Assembly: GCA_027298165.1 (NCBI GenBank) | Contig: JAPUGN010000244.1 | Location: forward strand, 1 to 8,489 | DNA: 8,489 nucleotides | Direction of reading: 5' to 3' | DNA from: Nitrospinota bacterium | GTDB lineage: Bacteria > Nitrospinota > Nitrospinia > Nitrospinales > Nitrospinaceae | Shown here: in pieces, positions 4,541 through 8,489 of the stretch | How positions within the stretch are numbered: position 1 is the stretch's first letter | How the letters are laid out: every line of letters starts with the position of its first letter | Notes under the pieces: model-generated | Database searches by the model: none | What the model was told of the DNA's origin: nothing | Seen by the model: only the letters and a program-made list of their open reading frames with translations | Program-made: the position numbers and the translations under genes

Positions 4541-6085
4541 ATGAATAGGCACCCAATGCATCAATTAATGAAAATCGATAAAAAGTTCATCGCTATTCTC
4601 GCCATCGGGATATGGGTCGCCACCCATAGCCTGTGGGATGCCGAAGCGTGGGCCAAGGCCAGCTCGAAAACCAAACGAAGCCTGTCTAAGCAGTTGTATA
4701 ACGTCGGCGGATTTGGCCAGGAAAAGCGGATTCTGTCCAAAAAGGGAGTGACCTCCAATATGCTTACCCGGCCGCGAATCCTGCGCGCCCTGGGATTGTC
4801 CAATGAGCATGTGGAACTGGTCAATGATGTTTACAAAGGGACGTTCAAGGCGAGTGATTTTTATAGCCAGAAATTAAAGCAGATTAGAAATAATTTTAAC
4901 CGCGGCCACATCACACGAAGTATCCGGTTTTTCCGGTCGTCCGTAGGGCGGAAATTTGTGCGCCTCAACGCCAAGAGCCTGACCAAAAGCCAAAGGGCAT
5001 ACAATAACTTTCTGAAAAAAATTATTAAAAAAATGCCTAAAAACAAGCGTCTCCAACTTTTTGATCAGCTCGAACGGAGCGTGAATGGAGTTGACCAGTT
5101 GTTCGATTACCAGAGCTCCGTTCTGCGCCTGACCAACCCAGTGAATCGGCAGTTCAATGCCCTTCATGCGGATCTCCTGGTCAACCGGTTGCGGTCGGGA
5201 CTCAGGGAGCGATTCCGCTCTTGGAAGATCCTGCGGTATATGTTCGATTACCAGTCACTGTCCAACCGTGAACTCAAAAAACTGGTGGCTTTTTTCCAGT
5301 CTCCTGCAGGCCAATGGTTCAACAGTGTGGACCATAAGGGAAACCTCGCCGGGTTTGCCACCGTCAATCGGAAAGCCCTGAGACGAATGGAAAAAATTCT
5401 CAATGCTTTGGAATCCGGGCGCCAGAATATCCAGACCACCAAAGTGGTGTTTGCGCCCGGCCTCCGGCATCTATTCTCGGAAAAGCGCGATCCGTTTGAT
5501 CCCCTGATCGTTCCTGAGGACGAGAAAAAAGATAAAAAAGGGAAGGGAGCCGCCGCGCCCAAGCCGAAAGATGGAAAAGCAAAGGTGTCGGCCGTGGTGG
5601 TCCTGGCAACCAAAATCGGTGGCCTGCCGGCTATTCCCTATGAATTGTACCGGAGAATCAAGGAAAGCAACCCGAGGTTGTATTCGGATCTGGATTACTA
5701 CGCGGCCCTGTTCAAAAACAAAAGAGGACTGCAGGGTATGAAAATGTCCGAACTTGAGGAAGAAATCAAACAGTACAACAAATTGATCAATAGAGCACGC
5801 AAGGAGACCGAGCTGTTGGTGCAGACACCGTTGCAATCCAATTTGGACCAATTGACCCTTGCCGGAGTGATCTGGGATGAACAGGAAACCGTGGGCCTGA
5901 TTCAAACTCCCGATACCAAAGGCCATACCATCCGCGTGGGGTCCTTTATCGGCCCGGATTTTGGTGTGGTTCAATCCATCGGACAGGACCGGGTGGTCGT
6001 GCTTGAACAGTTGCGAAAATACGATGGAACAATTGTTACTCAAACACAGTTTATTGAATTTCCCAAACCAGACGAAGAGGAGTGA
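4541..6085 (+). CDS. pilP: Oversized PilP-type protein with DUF2059-like N-terminal repeats
   Basis: A 514-residue exported protein, about three times a normal PilP. A signal peptide ends near AWAKA (36-40), counted from the ATG at 4541; ATGs at 4556 and 4568 are in frame and equally possible, as none has a strong ribosome binding site. Two DUF2059-like units follow, with matching cores FFRSSVGRKF (130-139) and FFQSPAGQWF (251-260). The PilP hallmark RDPFDPL is at 316-322. A region of about 105 residues (323-428), first lysine-rich then helical, is inserted before the PilP core (429-507), recognised by LDQLTLAGVIW, LIQTPDTKGHTIRVGSFIG and VVQSIGQDRVVVLEQ. PilP normally is a small lipoprotein linking PilNO to PilQ; this one has no cysteine at all, so it cannot be lipidated. 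Position between pilO and pilQ supports the assignment. The role of the N-terminal part is unknown. Confidence 0.8.
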   Translation: MNRHPMHQLMKIDKKFIAILAIGIWVATHSLWDAEAWAKASSKTKRSLSKQLYNVGGFGQEKRILSKKGVTSNMLTRPRILRALGLSNEHVELVNDVYKGTFKASDFYSQKLKQIRNNFNRGHITRSIRFFRSSVGRKFVRLNAKSLTKSQRAYNNFLKKIIKKMPKNKRLQLFDQLERSVNGVDQLFDYQSSVLRLTNPVNRQFNALHADLLVNRLRSGLRERFRSWKILRYMFDYQSLSNRELKKLVAFFQSPAGQWFNSVDHKGNLAGFATVNRKALRRMEKILNALESGRQNIQTTKVVFAPGLRHLFSEKRDPFDPLIVPEDEKKDKKGKGAAAPKPKDGKAKVSAVVVLATKIGGLPAIPYELYRRIKESNPRLYSDLDYYAALFKNKRGLQGMKMSELEEEIKQYNKLINRARKETELLVQTPLQSNLDQLTLAGVIWDEQETVGLIQTPDTKGHTIRVGSFIGPDFGVVQSIGQDRVVVLEQLRKYDGTIVTQTQFIEFPKPDEEE

Positions 6086-6088
6086 GGA
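6083..6088 (+). promoter_or_regulatory. Ribosome binding site supporting a GTG start for pilQ
   Basis: TGAGGA overlaps the stop codon of the upstream gene and ends 6 bases before GTG at 6095. The next in-frame ATG (6122) would remove the lysine of the signal peptide n-region, so GTG is preferred. Confidence 0.65.
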
Positions 6089-6094
6089 CGTATC

Positions 6095-8101
6095 GTGAAT
6101 ACACTAATTAAAAATCAATTCATGTTTGGTTTGATTGCCGTAATCCTCGGAGCAGGTCTGGTTTTTTCAACCGTTCATGGTGCCCAGGCGGACACCGGTT
6201 CAAAGAAGACCGCCCAATCCGCAACCGGAAACAAGGCGGTCGCCAAAAAATCGATTCAAATCATCCCGACCAAGGGCAATATGTCGCAAAGAATGCTGAT
6301 GGCGCAGGCGGCGGGAGAAAACTCTGCCGGAGCGCTGTCCCGCATTGTCGATTTGCAGACCGCACAGGAGAACGGCGAGGTTTCCATCCGGTTAAGGTCT
6401 TCACAGGGTTTGGAATACACCGCCTTTAAACTGGTGGATCCCCTGCGTCTGGTGCTCGATTTCCCGAATATGGAAAAAGGAGAGTTGAGCGGGGTCATGG
6501 AGGTGAATCAAGGCGTGGTCAATTCCATCAAGCCTCTTTATTTCGAAGAAGCAAAAGTGTTGCGTTTGGAAATCGGGCTCAATAAAGCCGCCTCTTACGA
6601 AATCCTCCGCCCCAGTTCCTATGAAATGGTTATTCGATTGAAAGATACCAGCGCCCCGGCTCAGGAAGCTCAGGCACCGCAGGAACAAGCAGAGGCCGCT
6701 CCCGCACCGGAACCCATGGCGATGGCCTCAAGCGAACCTGCCGCTGAACTGGAAGAAGACAAGGGCGTGGAGATGGATTCTTGTGCGCCCCTGTTGGGCG
6801 GGGTGAAAGACAGCTTCTCGATGGATTTCCAAAACGCCAATATCAAAAACATCTTCCGCATTATTTCGGAAGTCAGCGGGTTCAACCTGGTGCTGTCTCC
6901 GGAGGTCGGCGGTGACGTGAACATCCGCCTCATTGATGTTCCGTGGAATCAGGCGTTTGAAATCATCTTGAAAAACGCCGCCCTGGGACGGGTGTGCGAA
7001 GGCAACATCATCCGCATCGTTTCCAACGCAACGCTGCTGGCCGCGCAGGTGGCCGAGCCTTTAATTACGGAGATGATCCGGATCAATTATGCCGATATCG
7101 CTGAAATGGTCAAAAATCTTGCGGGGTTAAAGAGTCCCAGAGGAAGCATCACCGCCGATGTCCGGACCAATACCCTCATCTTGACCGATATCCCGGACAA
7201 AGTGGAAGAGATGTTGTCGGTGATCAAAACCCTGGACGTGAGAACCCCACAGGTCATGATCGAAGCCAAAATCGTCGAAGTCACCCGGAACTATGCCCAG
7301 GAAATCGGCATCAAATGGGGTGCATTTACCGAACGTTCCACCGGTGGCGCCGACGCCTTCCCCGCTGTTATTAAAACCGGCGGTTTCAATCCTGTCGCAC
7401 GGGTGACCAATCCGAACGAACGGGTGACTCGCAATCAGGACAGCACAAATTTTAACCAACCGTTTTTGACGCCGGCGGACGGATTTGTTCCGATCGATCC
7501 CGGATACATCGTGGACCTGGGAACTCCCAGCACTCCCACCGGAGTCATCGGTATACTGTTGTCCACGCTCAATCAGGACCATGTGCTGGACATCCAATTG
7601 GAGGCTTTGGAAAGACAGGGTAAATCCCGGACCATCGCCAATCCCAAAGTCACCACCTTGGATAATAAAGAAGCCAAAATCCAGAGTGGTCAGCGGATTC
7701 CGGTGCAAACGTCGTCCGCCAACGAAGGCACCAAGGTGCAGTTCGTTGATGCCAACCTGGAACTCAAGGTGACGCCTCATATTACCGCGGATGAGAACAT
7801 CTATATGAAAATCCTCGCGACCCAGAACAACGCCGACTTCGGTGCTACCGTTCTCGGAATCCCGACCATCATCACCAAGGAAGCCTCTACGGAAGTCCTG
7901 GTGGCCAACGGCGCGACTACGGTGTTGGGTGGGCTCTATCAAAAAATCACTTCGGAGAACCGCGGCTCGGTTCCCTTCTTTGCCAATATTCCCATCATCG
8001 GTTATCTGTTCAGGAACCGGACCGAGTCCGACGATATTTCTGAATTGCTGATTTTCGTCACTCCCACTATCGTGAGGGTTGATGGGTCGTTCTCCAAATA
8101 G
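6095..8101 (+). CDS. pilQ: Type IV pilus secretin PilQ
   Basis: A 668-residue outer-membrane secretin that forms the exit channel for the pilus. A signal peptide (1 to about 32, FGLIAVILGAGLVFS core, HGAQA end) is followed by one AMIN domain (about 83-184), expected to bind peptidoglycan. A linker rich in A, P and E comes next (185-228). The STN/N0 domain starts at FSMDFQNANIKNIFRIISEV (241-260) and runs to about 310. One Secretin_N domain covers about 322-385. The secretin barrel region follows to 662, with TIANPKVTTLDNKEAKIQSG (513-532) and the closing signature VPFFANIPIIGYLFR (626-640), close to the family's VPxFGDIPxIGxLF. It belongs to the PilQ branch rather than the type II secretion GspD branch, since it has AMIN plus one Secretin_N. 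A GTG start 9 bp after pilP is supported by TGAGGA. Its stop shares one base with the aroB start. Confidence 0.96.
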   Translation: MNTLIKNQFMFGLIAVILGAGLVFSTVHGAQADTGSKKTAQSATGNKAVAKKSIQIIPTKGNMSQRMLMAQAAGENSAGALSRIVDLQTAQENGEVSIRLRSSQGLEYTAFKLVDPLRLVLDFPNMEKGELSGVMEVNQGVVNSIKPLYFEEAKVLRLEIGLNKAASYEILRPSSYEMVIRLKDTSAPAQEAQAPQEQAEAAPAPEPMAMASSEPAAELEEDKGVEMDSCAPLLGGVKDSFSMDFQNANIKNIFRIISEVSGFNLVLSPEVGGDVNIRLIDVPWNQAFEIILKNAALGRVCEGNIIRIVSNATLLAAQVAEPLITEMIRINYADIAEMVKNLAGLKSPRGSITADVRTNTLILTDIPDKVEEMLSVIKTLDVRTPQVMIEAKIVEVTRNYAQEIGIKWGAFTERSTGGADAFPAVIKTGGFNPVARVTNPNERVTRNQDSTNFNQPFLTPADGFVPIDPGYIVDLGTPSTPTGVIGILLSTLNQDHVLDIQLEALERQGKSRTIANPKVTTLDNKEAKIQSGQRIPVQTSSANEGTKVQFVDANLELKVTPHITADENIYMKILATQNNADFGATVLGIPTIITKEASTEVLVANGATTVLGGLYQKITSENRGSVPFFANIPIIGYLFRNRTESDDISELLIFVTPTIVRVDGSFSK

Positions 8102-8489
8102 TGAAACAACTGAAGATCGATCTGGCCGACAGGAGCTACAACATCCTGATCGGCCGGAACCTTCTTCCCTGCTTGGCCGATCATTTCCCGCATCTCAAAT
8201 CAGCCCGCCGGGCGTTGGTGGTCACGAATCCCGCAATCAACCTGCTCTACGGAAAAGCTGTGTCCGAAGGACTCCATAACGCCGGCCTGGCTGTAGAAAG
8301 TGTGGAGATCCCGGAGGGCGAAACCCATAAAACCCTGCAGGACGCCCAAACGGTGTACGATCATCTGATTGCAAACCAGTACGACCGCAACACCCTGCTG
8401 GTGGCTTTGGGAGGCGGAGTCATCGGCGATCTCACCGGATTCGTTGCGGCGACATTTTTGCGCGGAGTCCCATACATTCAGGTGCCCAC
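8101..8489 (+). CDS. aroB: 3-dehydroquinate synthase AroB, N-terminal part (cut by window edge)
   Basis: A cytoplasmic shikimate-pathway enzyme that converts DAHP to 3-dehydroquinate using NAD and a divalent metal. Only 129 complete codons lie in the window, about a third of the usual 350-370. The Rossmann-like N-terminal part shows YNILIGRNLL (13-22), PEGETHKTL (71-79) and the NAD-binding GGGVIGDLTGFVAATFLRG (104-122). The last two are near-diagnostic for AroB. The GTG at 8101 shares its G with the TAG of pilQ, which implies coupled translation and membership of the pil operon. Metal-binding residues lie beyond the edge. In many proteobacteria aroK sits between pilQ and aroB; it is absent here. 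Confidence 0.96.
   Translation, partial: MKQLKIDLADRSYNILIGRNLLPCLADHFPHLKSARRALVVTNPAINLLYGKAVSEGLHNAGLAVESVEIPEGETHKTLQDAQTVYDHLIANQYDRNTLLVALGGGVIGDLTGFVAATFLRGVPYIQVP

Noticed and set aside
5471..6043. 190-codon minus-strand frame opposite pilP
   Set aside because: Antisense shadow of a well-supported gene, without family motifs or a plausible ribosome binding site context.
7127..7942. Long open frame of 271 codons on the minus strand inside pilQ
   Set aside because: It lies entirely antisense to the strongly supported secretin gene. Its product is rich in H, F, G and D in a low-complexity manner and shows no recognisable domain.
1..8489. CRISPR arrays, tRNA or rRNA genes, transposases, phage genes
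   Set aside because: No regularly spaced repeats, RNA gene signatures or mobile-element proteins are seen; the window is a core-type gene neighbourhood.

Overview
The window looks like chromosomal DNA of a Gram-negative (diderm) bacterium. It encodes an outer-membrane secretin (PilQ) with its inner-membrane partners, and several proteins carry Sec-type signal peptides. Coding DNA is of moderate GC and the one real intergenic region is strongly AT-rich. Gene content (miaB, a small helix-turn-helix gene, pilM-N-O-P-Q, aroB) and the divergence of PilN and PilP from the Pseudomonas/Neisseria/Myxococcus types suggest a deep-branching lineage near the old Deltaproteobacteria, possibly Nitrospinota. 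That taxonomic guess is inference from memory, not a computed placement.

Layout. Positions 1-101 hold the last 32 codons of an unrecognised plus-strand gene, which overlaps tail to tail with miaB. miaB (95-1426, minus) encodes the radical-SAM tRNA methylthiotransferase. A 405-bp non-coding region (1427-1831) separates miaB from a divergent plus-strand gene train. It contains a credible sigma70-type promoter (1722-1750), a weaker one for miaB (1436-1464), an exact 12-bp direct repeat near both promoters, a helically phased A/T-rich patch, and a doubtful 43-codon reading frame that may be a gene remnant.

The plus-strand train starts with a small Cro/C1-type regulator (1832-2077) and continues with pilM, pilN, pilO, a very unusual long pilP, pilQ and the 5' part of aroB. 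Gaps are 66, -4, 10, 18, 9 and -1 bp, so it is probably one operon running off the right edge.

How the genes work together. PilM (cytoplasmic, actin-like) should bind the cytoplasmic tail of PilN. PilN and PilO form the membrane-anchored periplasmic part of the type IV pilus alignment complex, PilP bridges to the secretin, and PilQ is the outer-membrane gate. The pilQ-aroB linkage is an old one known from proteobacteria, but aroK, which usually lies between them, is absent here.

Most unusual points: the PilP protein is about three times normal length, with two DUF2059-like repeats in front of its PilP domain and no lipobox; the PilM-binding motif of PilN is altered (INLYDYK instead of INLLPxR); and an exact 12-bp repeat is shared by the two divergent control regions.
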